Below the pieces are notes generated by a model. It saw only the letters and a list, made by a program, of their open reading frames with translations. It ran no database searches and had not been told where the DNA came from. Below, one piece after another: positions 21,192 through 31,635 of a stretch of 64,000 nt of DNA. Origin of the DNA: Sclerotiophoma versabilis. Lineage: Eukaryota; Ascomycota; Dothideomycetes; Pleosporales; Didymellaceae. A program made the position numbers and the translations under genes. The stretch lies in the NCBI GenBank assembly GCA_012274445.1, contig JAAROD010000049.1:806001-870000 (forward strand), given 5' to 3'. How positions within the stretch are numbered: position 1 is the first letter of the stretch; each line of letters begins with the position of its first letter.

Positions 21192-22079
21192 ATGCTTCTC
21201 AAGATGCTTCTTGGCGCTGCTATTGCAGCAGCAACCACACTCGCTCAACCTATCAACGGCCCCAACACCACCTACGTAGGCCCTGAAAACGGCCACCTGG
21301 TTATCGTCGGCGGCAATCTACAAAGCGACAGCATCTGGCAACGCATTATTGACCTAGCCGGTGGACCTGATGCACCCATCGTCGTTATCCCCACTGCAGG
21401 CGGTGAGCCAACATACAACGCCAACTTCTCATCGGCAATCTCCTTTCGCCGACTGGGCGCCAAGAACATCACTGTGCTGCACACGTACGATCCAGCAGTG
21501 GCAGACACAGACGAGTTTGTCGCACCGCTGCTTGAAGCCAAGGGTGTGTTTTATGGTGGCGGGAGGCAGTGGCGGCTCGTTGACGCGTATGCGGACACCA
21601 AGACTGAGAGAGCGGTTCAGGCGGTGCTTAACAGAGGAGGTGTTGTGTCTGGCTCGAGTGCTGGGGCGAGTATTCAGGGGAGTTTTCTGGCGAGAGGAGA
21701 CACAACGAATAACCAGATCATGATCGGTGATCATACCGTTGGATTCGGATATCTGAAGAATACGGCGATTGATCAGCACTTCCTGGTAAGAAACAGGCAG
21801 TTTGATCTTTTCGATGTTCTGAAAGTGTATCCGGAGTTGCTAGGGATTGCAATTGATGAGGATACTGCGCTGATTGTGAACAAGAATGATGCAGAAGTGT
21901 TCGGGAGTACTTACGCTGCATTCTATGATGGAGGGTTCTGGTCAAGAGAAGGAAGCGAGTTGAAGAACCTTCCGCCACCTGAGTCAAGATTCTATTTCCT
22001 CAAGGCGGGGGACAAGTATGATCTGGGGCTAAGGAAGGTTGTTGACACAGCGACAATTGTTGAACGGAGCAAACTGTAG
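21192..22079 (+). CDS. Secreted cyanophycinase-like peptidase (S51)
   Basis: Serine peptidase of the S51/cyanophycinase group with a secretion signal; 295 aa, one exon. Residues 1-20 (MLLKMLLGAAIAAATTLAQP) are a signal peptide. The fold is seen in HLVIVGGNLQ, IVVIPTAGGEPTY, KGVFYGGGRQWRLV and the nucleophile elbow GGVVSGSSAGASIQGSFLAR, where the second Ser of the SSAG motif is the expected catalytic residue. The His segment DQHFLVRNRQFDL and the Glu/Asp segment GIAIDEDTALIV also match the family. Bacterial relatives cleave the Asp-Arg polymer cyanophycin; fungi are not known to make it, so the natural substrate is open. The ATG at 21192 is the only one that gives the signal peptide. Confidence 0.86.
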   Translation: MLLKMLLGAAIAAATTLAQPINGPNTTYVGPENGHLVIVGGNLQSDSIWQRIIDLAGGPDAPIVVIPTAGGEPTYNANFSSAISFRRLGAKNITVLHTYDPAVADTDEFVAPLLEAKGVFYGGGRQWRLVDAYADTKTERAVQAVLNRGGVVSGSSAGASIQGSFLARGDTTNNQIMIGDHTVGFGYLKNTAIDQHFLVRNRQFDLFDVLKVYPELLGIAIDEDTALIVNKNDAEVFGSTYAAFYDGGFWSREGSELKNLPPPESRFYFLKAGDKYDLGLRKVVDTATIVERSKL

Positions 22080-22492
22080 GAGGCTACTAGAAAGTAGGTA
22101 TCAGTCAAAGCTGGAATCAGATCTCGGGACATGCAGGCTCTATGTTACTCAGAAGCCGAATACAGCAGGCAGACCTTAAGCTATGAGCGGCTGTCCACCC
22201 ACGTCTGCTTACACCTCGTTACTCTATAAGTAGCTTGAATACTGCAAGTCGTTTTACTTACTTTGGTAATCATTAAGGAATATACTAAAGACCTCCAGGC
22301 TTGGGTTCCAGACGTAAAGTCGGCATCTGAGCTTTCTGTGACATGAGAGACGCATTTGGAATGATCTCGGCTTGTTTGAAAGAGATTAGTGATGCTTTTC
22401 GATTGTATGAAATTCCGCATTACAACTATGGGTTGCAGTGGCAAGCAGCTAACAATTAAATTAAAACTTCCTCTGCCAATTTTCTTAGAACA
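22080..22492. other. Intergenic between convergent genes
   Basis: About 0.4 kb between convergent stops. No gene recognised. Confidence 0.35.
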
Positions 22493-22891
22493 TCAAGACT
22501 CTGTGTTCCTGGGACTCTCAACCGCCACAACGCGGAATTTGCTTCCATCTGCAAACGCTGCCTGATCTTCATCGAGATCCCTCCTGCGCGGACTATTCGA
22601 AAACTTCTCATTGAACGCCTGGAAGTGCGCCTCGTCCCTCAATTCGACCGTAGTAATGCAATCATAGTCGATTGTTGCCGCGTCGCCAAAGACGACAAGA
22701 GGTGGAGGGACATCATTATCTCCAGCTCCGGCTGGGTGGCGCTTTACATAGTGCCGGGTGTGGCGGACGGGGGCTTGGTCTCCAAGGACTTCGAGGACGA
22801 GAGGGACGTGCTTGTTCTCGTAGTGGTCGATGAAGGCTTCGAGGCTCATGCCTGGCTTGCGGGCAACGAACAGGAAGACTGTATAGCCCAT
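22493..22891 (-). CDS. EthD-domain protein
   Basis: 132-aa protein of the EthD family (dimeric alpha+beta barrel). The start MGYTVFLFVARKPGMSLEAF and the following HYENKHVPLVLEVLG are the conserved first strand and helix of the fold. The middle part has DNDVPPPLVVFGDAATIDYD and the end KFRVVAVESP. EthD proteins occur in ether-degradation operons in bacteria and in fungal pigment and polyketide clusters as decarboxylases or dehydratases. No catalytic assignment can be made. The ATG at 22891 was chosen because the conserved strand begins there; upstream frame sequence lacks conservation. Its neighbours are another barrel-fold protein (23494), a P450 and a transcription factor. Confidence 0.82.
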   Translation of the reverse strand: MGYTVFLFVARKPGMSLEAFIDHYENKHVPLVLEVLGDQAPVRHTRHYVKRHPAGAGDNDVPPPLVVFGDAATIDYDCITTVELRDEAHFQAFNEKFSNSPRRRDLDEDQAAFADGSKFRVVAVESPRNTES

Positions 22892-23493
22892 GGTCGGCGA
22901 TATAAGGTACAAATCTGAGGATTGAGCGAAGGTTGCGTGTGTATCTGAAGAGACTGAAGCTGACTGGGTTGCATGTCAAGCGTATGTCAAGGGCCTTCTT
23001 ATGCTTCACCTATTGTATTCATTGCAGGTGGAAATCCACCTTCCTACTGCTTAAAAGGCACAACAATACCCACTGTAAGTCAGTACCCCTGTCAGTCTCA
23101 CCTGTAAGCTGACTGCCAGCTCATCTCGGCAACAGAAGTCCGACAATTATGTATCGTGGTAATAGCCATCCTGAATCAACAAGAAGGACGTGCAAAGTAT
23201 CGACCGTTCTTCAGGTGTGGTGTGGTTTGTGCATCCGCTGCTGCTCAAAGCACACAGCAGATCGTCACGACCTCTTACTTGGTGTTGTTGTTGTGACGAG
23301 GCAGCTGCGACGCGACAGGTGGACAAGAATTAGCGTCATCCGCCTGAGCGTGCCTCGGCATCTTTCGGCTCTAACCACAAGGGAAGAGCGGAGAACTGAT
23401 CAAAACGACTTCATTGTATCAGTATCTTTCGTCCTATATACCGTATACTAGCACTGTAAAGTTAGGTCACGCCAAAACTACCTACAACTCACC
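22892..23493. promoter_or_regulatory. Divergent spacer between EthD and ABM genes
   Basis: About 0.6 kb between two divergent start codons. No gene recognised. Possible shared promoter. Confidence 0.35.
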
Positions 23494-23922
23494 ATGACTA
23501 TCGATATCATAGCAATCATCTCGCCCAAAGCCGGCAAGGCGGACCGGGTACGTTTCTCACGCCCTCGATTCCAAGTCCTAAATCAGACCTCCTAACAAGT
23601 GTTCAAGGTTGAGGAGCTCCTTCTCCAAGCAGCAAAGGCGGTCAAGGCTAACGAGCCCGGGACGCTGAAGTATCATTTACAGCGCGAGACCAAGGGCGAA
23701 GCGCCGGTCTTCGTCATGCTAGAAACGTACTTCTGCTCTGCCTTGTGTCCCAACACTGACTGACATACTACCAGCTACAAGGATCAAGCCTCGATAGCGG
23801 CCCACGCAAAGAGCCCCGACTTTAAAGCTCTGGGCCAGACGTTGAAGAGAGAGGACCTACTGGCTGAACCGATGAGAGTTATCTTTACAAAAGAGGCAGG
23901 CGGATATGCAAGTAAGCTCTAA
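23494..23922 (+). CDS. Antibiotic-biosynthesis-monooxygenase (ABM) domain protein
   Basis: Small ABM-like protein, 106 aa. Exons 23494-23547, 23608-23726 and 23775-23922. Residues 1-30 form the first strand and helix (IDIIAIISPKAGKADRVEEL), the middle contains GTLKYHLQRETKGEAPVFVM, and the end has SIAAHAKSPDFKALGQTL, all typical of the ABM ferredoxin-like barrel. The second intron splits an ET/YKDQ segment that is conserved in the family, which supports the join. The first intron ends in AAG. Members are cofactor-free monooxygenases or simple stress proteins. It shares a promoter region with the EthD gene and lies just upstream of the P450. Confidence 0.78.
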
Positions 23923-24389
23923 ACCGATGGAAGGTGAAGCAGGAGATCATCATTTGCAAAAGGGTGGTGTGATTGGTGAGGTCTATGTGGCGCCTATAAA
24001 GCCAATGAGGTGGGGTCTAAAAGATGACCGATTGATTGGTTGGTTGGAGGTTGGAAGCTGTGGCTTGTCCGTACGTTGCATGTAAACTATGTGAGACGAG
24101 TTGTACAGAGATAAACGAACAGAGGGGATTGCATAGGCGTGCTCATTGCTACATTTCGATTGTTGATAATCTCGATTCAATATATGTGTGCGACTCTGGT
24201 GTTGATCACACGTGTACACCAAAGGTACTGAAACAAGTATCGGCCCGAACCTGAACTAAGGTTCAGGTCCGCCGTCAGCCGTATGCTGACAGGATCCAGC
24301 TTGGCGTAGGATACACGTTGAAGGGTGGACGGCTGCCACTGTGCAGTTCCTACATTGTATTGTCACTTTCAACGCAATTTGGTGGAAGC
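23923..24389. other. Intergenic
   Basis: About 0.47 kb holding the P450 promoter. No gene recognised. Confidence 0.35.
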
Positions 24390-26145
24390 ATGTCGTCTTC
24401 CAGTATGAATGTGACCCGCAGCTCAGCAGCACTGGAGACGGACGCAAGGCTGCCATGGCCGACTCTCTTCTTAACCGGTGTTGTCGCAGCACTAGGCTAT
24501 TTCGTAGTAAATCTGGTTCAGCGAAGGCGACTGTACGAGGACCTGGTATGTCTTGTCCTCCTCAAACAGCAGAAACTCCACAATCTCTAACCCGCTCCCT
24601 TATCACAACAATGGCCCAGCTTGCTGACTCTCTCAGCCCAAACCACCCCACTCCTTCCTTTGGGGTCATCTCAAATTCATGGGCAAGACATTGGCCCGCC
24701 TACCCAAAGACTGCCATATCCAAGTCGCCGTAACAACCATGAGCCAGGAGTACAAGCTCCCTGGGATCTTCTACCTCGACCTCTGGCCGGTCGCCCCAAG
24801 CATCTGTGTTGTTACAGACCCCGACGTAGCACTTCATATGACCGTTACACGCAACCACGAGAAACACATCGAGGAGGTGCGGGCTATCGATCCTATGGTC
24901 GGAAGGGGCAATATTGTCACATCCGAGGGCGCAAGGTGGAAGAAGATGCACAAGATGCTTGCACCTGCGTTTGCGATAACACATGTAACGAACATGAGAG
25001 CGATGGTCGCAGGCAACGCTATGGAGTTTCGCGCCATCCTGAACAAACTTGCTGAGACGGGCGAAGCCTTCGAATTTGAGAAGTATGTAGAGCGGCTCAC
25101 GCTAGATGTCGTTGGCACAGCAACATTTGGTCACTCGCTAGGCGCCCAGGCAATGGGCCATAGCAGCTCTGTGATGCGACACTGGGAAGATATGAGTCGA
25201 GCGCACAGGCAGACTCGCGAGGGGTGGCGAGTTGATTTTGTGAGGAATTATTTGGCCTACCGGAGACGGGAAGCAGCAAAGAAGAAACTTGATGCCGTAC
25301 TGACTGATCTCATTGAGAAGCGTTTCGATTACGTTCAAAATAATGATGTTGATTTGGAGAAGCGGAAGGACAGTATCATTATGGACCTGATTTTGCGGGA
25401 GTATCTGCAAGAAATGCCTCAGAATAGGCAGAAACGCATGGACCCGGAATTTCTAGAGGACATATTGATGCAGATACGAACGCTTGTTATAGGAGGAACA
25501 GGCACAACGACGGACACGGTCTGTTTCACGTACATGCTTCTCTCATCCCTTCCAGAGGTTGTGCAAAAGTTAAGGGAGGAGCATGACCGAGTATTCGCGC
25601 CGGGCATCGACGCCTCATACAACATTTTGTGCTCTGAACCGTACAAGCTCAACAGCCTGGAGTACACCACCAACGTCATCAAGGAAGCGCTGCGCCTGTA
25701 TCCGGTAGGCTGCACAGCTCGCAGAGAGCACACCGACGGCTTTCTTCCATACGATGGCCGACAATACACCACGAAAGGCTTCTTGATCTTGCCAATGCAG
25801 CTCACAATGCACATGAACCCGGAGATATTCCCAAATCCGAAGGCATTCGACCCAGATCGTTTCGCACGCGAGGACTTTGTACGCCATGCTTGGCGACCAT
25901 TCGAGAGAGGACCACGAGCATGTTTGGGACAGCCGCTGGCTATGGATGAGATGAAGATCATCATGCTCTTGACAGTCAGAGACTTCGACTTCACATGCGT
26001 CGGTTTGAAACCGAATAAGACCCCCCGAGTGCCGTGGACAGACTTAGACCTGACATTCGGTGACCGCGCCTTCCAAGAGTATGTGTTTGAGGCGAAACCC
26101 AGAGATGGCATGCCAATGAGTGTGAGGAGGTCAAATTGGGCGTGA
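24390..26145 (+). CDS. Cytochrome P450 monooxygenase
   Basis: ER-anchored P450, 554 aa, exons 24390-24545 and 24637-26145. The first exon encodes the membrane anchor (PWPTLFLTGVVAALGYFVVN). The second starts with the proline-rich hinge PKPPHSFLWGHLKF. Visible motifs are the C-helix WKKMHKMLAPAF, the I-helix oxygen-binding GGTGTTTDT (the usual A/G-G-x-D/E-T-T pattern is modified), the K-helix ExxR in KEALRLYP, the PERF-like FDPDRF, and the haem loop FERGPRACLGQPLA with its Cys ligand. It looks complete. Its style resembles secondary-metabolism P450s such as those in aflatoxin-type clusters, but I cannot assign a CYP family. It ends 99 bp from the convergent stop of the TF gene. Confidence 0.92.
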
Positions 26146-26244
26146 TAGCTGTATGTATTGAGAGACAGGATACCGCAGCAGTTCTGTCGTTGCGGATCAA
26201 TGGATCGAGATCGAAGTTCAGACTTTATATGGCTCAAATACCCC

Positions 26245-28951
26245 TCAGCCATCATCATGGTCGGGACCATTGAACTCAGTGAGGTCATCGCTCATGATGT
26301 GTAGGATTTGAGAGAAAGTCCTGCTCTTCCAGCGTCCCATACCTTCCATGAGGTCAGCGCAATGCAACAAGGTCTTGCGAGCTGCGGCATAGCCTCCCTC
26401 GAGGGTAACATTGCCCATGCTGATGGCACCTCCACCTTCTATGAATCGTGCGGCTGCTGAGCTTGCACCAGAGGATTGCGCGAGGCCGGCCAGGCCCAGG
26501 TCGTTGATAACTGTCCAGTCCACAGAATCTGACAACTCGTAGCTGGCGCTGTCAGTATGCTCGGAGTCGGTCGCAGGCGAAACGGTGAAGACATAGAGTC
26601 CAAGGACCAATGCAGCGTGGAACAATGCAACGATGCTGTGTGGATGAACGATATCGGAGACTTTGCGATCCGAGAGCAGCTTGTAGATATGCGCTGCGTG
26701 GAGAATGGAGCGGCGTGCCGTCGAGGTTTGCGTCCAAATAGCTATTTGCTCCAAGGCTGTCGCCGCTGGTCCAGCACCGGCCCGCCCAGCAGCAAGCTCG
26801 AAGTGTTGCATATTGGCGCTGAGCCTCATGCATAACTTGTGCCATAGAACGATTGAGTTCAAGTCGTTTATAGACCTGAAGCTCACGACGAGTGGCACTA
26901 TGCCATGGCTGCGCTCGTCTTTCTCAAAGACACGCCATGGTTCAAGATGTTGATGATCGTTCATGACGCCCAGCCTGTCGTTGGCTTCCAACATCCGTAG
27001 TGATATTAGAGTTAGTTGATTGCACGCCAAGTCCAATGAACGCGGGTTGGGCATAAGAGCCAGATCGGGATAAGGTGTGATGGCGTCAATATGGGCTGGG
27101 GTGCCACTGTTAACGAGGCGGCTCCATGCTATTGATGACTCTGCCTGGTATAAGCTCTGGTTTGTTACAGGATATACCTGTGTGAGTTCAGGCCGGATAA
27201 TTGGTGAGCTCGATAAATGTCCTGACCACCAGCAGTCCGCTTGAATCAAGCCGTAGGTGATCCTCTTTACGCATTCGACATTGATCCAGGCCTTCCATTT
27301 GCGCTCTTCGTTTGTTAATGAGTCCAATAAAGTACCGACATCCGTGCCATCGTTGACAGAGAAGAGACCTTGATTTTGAGATACTGTGAGGAGTTCGATA
27401 TAGAGCTCCTCCGCCTGAGCAATTCGGTTCTTTCTCCCTGTAATCGACGCAAGGTTTAGAGCTATAAGGCCAGTCGCAATGGTACGCATGTGACGCTGCG
27501 GTGGATCCTCGCTTGAACGCAAAGAACGAAGGTCTAACAGGACAAGTTGTAACAAACCTGGGAAGCTTTGCGTGACAAACTTAACAGCCCCCGCCGTACC
27601 AATGATGCTAAGTCCGACGAGACACATTGAGAGCAGGAGTGGCCGGGCAGCGTGCTTGGCGGAAAATGACGGTACATGGATAACTGGAAGTGTCGGATGG
27701 AAGTAATTTTGGTACATTTCCAAAGCGATGTCCAGTATCTCTGCAGGCGGAAATGGCAGACTATTACTGGCTGCGGCTATGCTGTTAGCACCCACCATAC
27801 TTCCCCTATGGTTTAGTCGTGGGTTATCGGCAAGCTGTGCCTGGGTCAGTACGTCCTGGAGAGACTTTCTGCCGAGTTCGCACAAGGACCACCGCGAATT
27901 TCTCCGTTCATCATTGGACGGGCAGTGTTCGGACATGTACATTGTGTCGTCGGAGAAGATGTTTGAACATCCGGGTGATGCAAGGTCTTGCCACAAGACA
28001 GGCATCAAGCGAGTAGTCCTTGATATTTGAGGTGGCCAGCAGTTGGCAACTCTGGCAAATCGGTCTCGAGGAATCTTCGATGCTATTGACATGGCATCAG
28101 ACGGGCTGCCTTGGTCGTTGCGTGGATTTACTGCAGCATCATGGTAAAGCGTTTCCTCCAGCTCTGGACGGTGAGATCCATTTGGCGTGTTTATGTTGCT
28201 TTCTGGTGGAAAGAGCCAAGATCGCAAAGAATTAGACGGGTTTTGAGCGAGCATAGATTGGTTGCTCTGCATCAGATCGAAAGCCCATGGATCGAAGTTG
28301 CTAACGTTTCCAGCTGGCGTGAAGGAGAGAGACTCCATGGATGGGTCGATCGGCGGGCCGAGGTTGTTGTCATGATGTCCTGCCAGCTGGTAACTGTCAG
28401 GCTGCATTGAGCTAGGTGACTGCCATGGCGGATACGCGGTAGGTTCGAGATGTTGTGCTGCGTTGATGAGCGCTTCCATGCGATGTCCGCTATGTGCATG
28501 GATTCCCGGGGCATTCGCGTCTTCTGGCAAAGACATGTCTCCACTTTGCAAGGAAGGTGCAGGGGTGTGAGCGGCCATATGTCCTGTGAGATGGAATTGC
28601 GATGTCTGGTTCGCTTCATCTATGGCTTGAAGTTGTCCATGGCCTTGCTGCTCATTTTCTTTTCTGCGGTTCATGGCAGCCTGGTTGTGACCCTTGCAAT
28701 GCCTGAATAAGACGTCGCTATGCCATCGCGTCAGTCCGTAAACGATGAAAATCTGGTCAGACGCTACCTTCTCGAAAAGCTTTTGCTGCATGTTGGGCAC
28801 TCATATGGGCGCTCTTTGGTGTCTTGTCCGAACGTTAGCCACATTGACTTTCAATGTACGGAAGGGCCGGCATACGTGATCTCTCGTGTCTCTTGAGATG
28901 CTCGAGTTTGGTGAATGTGCGATCGCACATGCTGCATTGTTTCAGCGCCAT
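26245..28951 (-). CDS. C2H2 zinc-finger regulator with fungal TF domain
   Basis: Transcription factor of 867 aa, exons 28951-28876, 28822-28768 and 28717-26245. Two C2H2 fingers lie at residues about 6-50: CSMCDRTFTKLEHLKRHERS with the closing His from exon 2, then YECPTCSKSFSR joined to SDVLFRHCKGH. The linker between them (HTKERPYEC) crosses the first intron, so both short exons are needed for DNA binding. Residues about 75-330 are Gln/Pro/Ser-rich. The fungal-specific TF domain (PF04082-like) begins around EILDIALEMYQNYFHPTLPV and includes RKWKAWINVECVKRITYGL. Such hybrids often regulate metabolic genes nearby. It is convergent with the P450, so local regulation of that gene is plausible but unproven. 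Confidence 0.88.
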
Positions 28952-29425
28952 AGCCTAATTCTTTCTCAGCTCTGTGAGCGACTCGTCGATTGAATGGCAT
29001 GAATGGCGCGTAGTGACACGGTTCGACTGAGTAAGACAGCAAGACCTGGCCTTGGAACAAGGATGCGTCCGTGTCTGCAGTAAAGTTCACGGGCTGAAAT
29101 CGGATGCGGGGGGAAGCGCGATTCGCAGGACTGGCTAGGCCCAAATCGGTCGATATGCGCTCATCTTCCTGCCAAACGCGTGACGGCCCATCAACTTCGA
29201 CTCGATAATCGCGCCTGCTTCTGACAGTCTATACTCATTGGCGTTGTGATCCAGATCATGTTTATTACTGGCCAGTCAATTTCAATAATCGCACTTGGCT
29301 ATCGCCTGTATAGCACGATGTGATAGTAGGAGACAAGAGTGCTAAGGTCTCGAGAAGCAGTGCAGCCGGGGGGAAGTGTAAGGTCAGGCCTCACTCATGC
29401 AGAAAGACAGTGGTATATGTGATAT
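28952..29425. other. Intergenic
   Basis: About 0.47 kb between the TF start and the YOS9 stop. No gene recognised. Confidence 0.35.
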
Positions 29426-31180
29426 CTACAACTCGTCTTTGTATACCTCCTCGCTGCCCTCATGCACATCTTCCTCATCCTCACTAGCGGCTTCAACTGG
29501 CTCCTGCTTACTAGAACCCATGCCTTTCCCAGCACCTTTCTCTGCTTTCCCTTCTTTCGTCGCCTTGCCCTCCCTCTCCTTCACGCCTTCCTTCACACCT
29601 TCCTTCCCCTTCGGTGTCTCCTCATCTTGATCTTCAGCTTCGATGATCCCTCTGAACTCCCTGCCCCTTGGTGTATCAACAAGATCCAGTTTCCATCCCT
29701 TCTTCCCAGCTAACTTTCGTAGATTGCTCTTCAGCTTCTCCACATCCTTCGGATCTGGGATGTTCAGCCTCTTCATCTCCTCCTTAGACATTTGTGTGCC
29801 ATCGCTGCTTGCTACGGTGCCGACGTAGGTCTCCTTACCGCCACCAACAACAACGCTCTTCTCGATGACCTTGCCTTCACTGCCAACAAGGGCTTTTGCA
29901 CCAACTTCGATACCACCAACAATTGGACCGCGCTTTGTGGAGCCTTCAATGCCGTCGGTGATATCGCGCAGTGGGTTCGTGTTCATGTTGTCCTCAGCCT
30001 CGGCTAGAGCGAGGAGGCGCTCTGTTTCGCGGATCTTGGCTTCGAGAGTAGCGGCGACCCACTCGTCGGCGTCTGCTGCTGGAATGACAGCCTGACAGGT
30101 AATCGGATGTGCGAGGTTCTTCTGCGGAGGCAAAAAAGCAACGTCGTGGCAAAGGCGGGGCGTGTCTATGACCATGAGGTAGGAACAGGTGCTTGTTTCC
30201 TTGATCATGGCGATTTTATCAGCGGACTGAGGATTACAGTGGAACTGGGATTGTGTTAGCAGTTTCATGAAGTAGGCGTACAGGCAGCCTACCTGTACGT
30301 CGATCTTACGCGGCTTGCCAGTCAGATCGCACTCTGTCCCGTCTGTCAGTCGCTGCACCATGTACCTGCTGGAACCCTTGGACTCCAGGCGCGGGATTTC
30401 CAGCGCCTTCTCTTCTTCGTCGGACGCATTACCCTCATCATCAAAGGCGTCCTTATTACCCTCATCGTTGCCCAGTGTTTTGCGCGCATCTTTCTTCTTG
30501 CGCTTCTCCTCCTTCGAGAAGCGGCCAAGAACAAAGCTGTGGACGCTTGTATCCTCAACAGGTGGGTAGATGGGCACGCCACGGCTAGGAGGCAGCTGGT
30601 GAAACTGCTTGACCTCGTCCTTGTAGCAGAAGCTGTAGCTCCACCACCCGCTGAGGTAATAGATGCAGTTGCCACGCATGCCCTCCAGTAGCTCCCACCC
30701 ACGGTCTGTTGCGCGCACTAATTCCTTCTCCTCTTCGGCCTTTGCCTCCTCCGCGCTCGTGGAATTGTTTTGCGGTACATCTTCTGGTATTGTGGGTATG
30801 CTGCATAGGTATCGCTGTCCTTGCAGAACTACAGCTTCGTATGTGACCGGTAGCGCATCGTCGGCAGCCGGTGCATCTGCGGAACGCCGCTCGTGCTTAG
30901 AGAGCTCCTGTGTTTGCTGCGAGTTTGGCGTTCCTGTGCTGGAGCTGCTGATCGGCGTGGAGGTTTGTTGGTTGAGGAGGGCGGTCGCATCGTCTTCTAG
31001 TATGAATGTGTCCGGCCATGCGACTTCGTACTTGCTACTGTAAGCTCGTGCACATGTACTGGCTTGGGTCGCGTGCCGTCATACCTGTGGAAACGCAAGC
31101 AGATCGTCGAAAACGCTGAAAGCATGCTGGTGGGCGAGTGCAAGACGCAATACTGCGGGCAACGCCCAAAAGCCCCTCAT
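29426..31180 (-). CDS. YOS9: ER lectin OS-9/Yos9 homolog
   Basis: ER-associated degradation lectin that reads trimmed N-glycans on misfolded proteins for the Hrd1 complex. Exons 31180-31085, 31030-30293 and 30244-29426 give 550 aa. Exon 1 is the signal peptide and first conserved strand (MRGFWALPAVLRLALAHQHA, then FSVFDDLLAFPQ). The MRH sugar-binding domain spans roughly residues 130-300: YLSGWWSYSFCYKDEVKQFH, DGTECDLTGKPRKIDVQ, FHCNPQSADKI and TCSYLMVIDTPRLC, with the usual Cys, Tyr, Arg and Glu positions. The C-terminal third is charged and low complexity and ends in KDEL, an ER retention signal. The first intron needs an AAG acceptor; two nearer AG sites would break the frame. Confidence 0.9.
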
Positions 31181-31635
31181 CTTGAATTATTGACAGGTGC
31201 AGGACTGAACATGAGAATGAGCTTGAGCTGTAGCTGGGTTGGAGACAGATGTCACTTCCGGGAGGTGATGCGCTAGGCTCAGATTGGTAGACCACGGCAT
31301 CTCACACTTGGAATAGCAAACAACGCGTACGATATATTGAATTGGATTATGGGTCTACTACAGGTGCTCCATAGATTCCACGATACTAGATACTTACGCT
31401 CAATACCGGCGAATGCTGCACTATGCCGCTCTAGCATGGCCCCAATCTGCTCACTCATCTGGAAATTCTAACGCCAATGCGTACTATATAGCAATAAGAA
31501 GACTAAACTGGCTTCGAAAACAGCCAACGCCCGCTAACAATTCAAATGGATATCGTTAGAAAGTACAGGAAGGAATATGCAAGGATGTTCTGGCCGCATG
31601 GTGCCCTTTGAGATCCGCCAGCGCTTCTTGCTAGC
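31181..31635. other. Intergenic
   Basis: About 0.45 kb. A possible 20-codon minus-strand exon starts at 31458 (MSEQIGAMLERHSAAFAGIE followed by GTAAGT) but no partner exon could be fixed. No gene called. Confidence 0.35.

Noticed and set aside
31340..31460. Possible small gene starting MSEQIGAMLERHSA with a GTAAGT donor
   Set aside because: No second exon could be fixed by conservation or frame; it may be chance in the YOS9 5' region.
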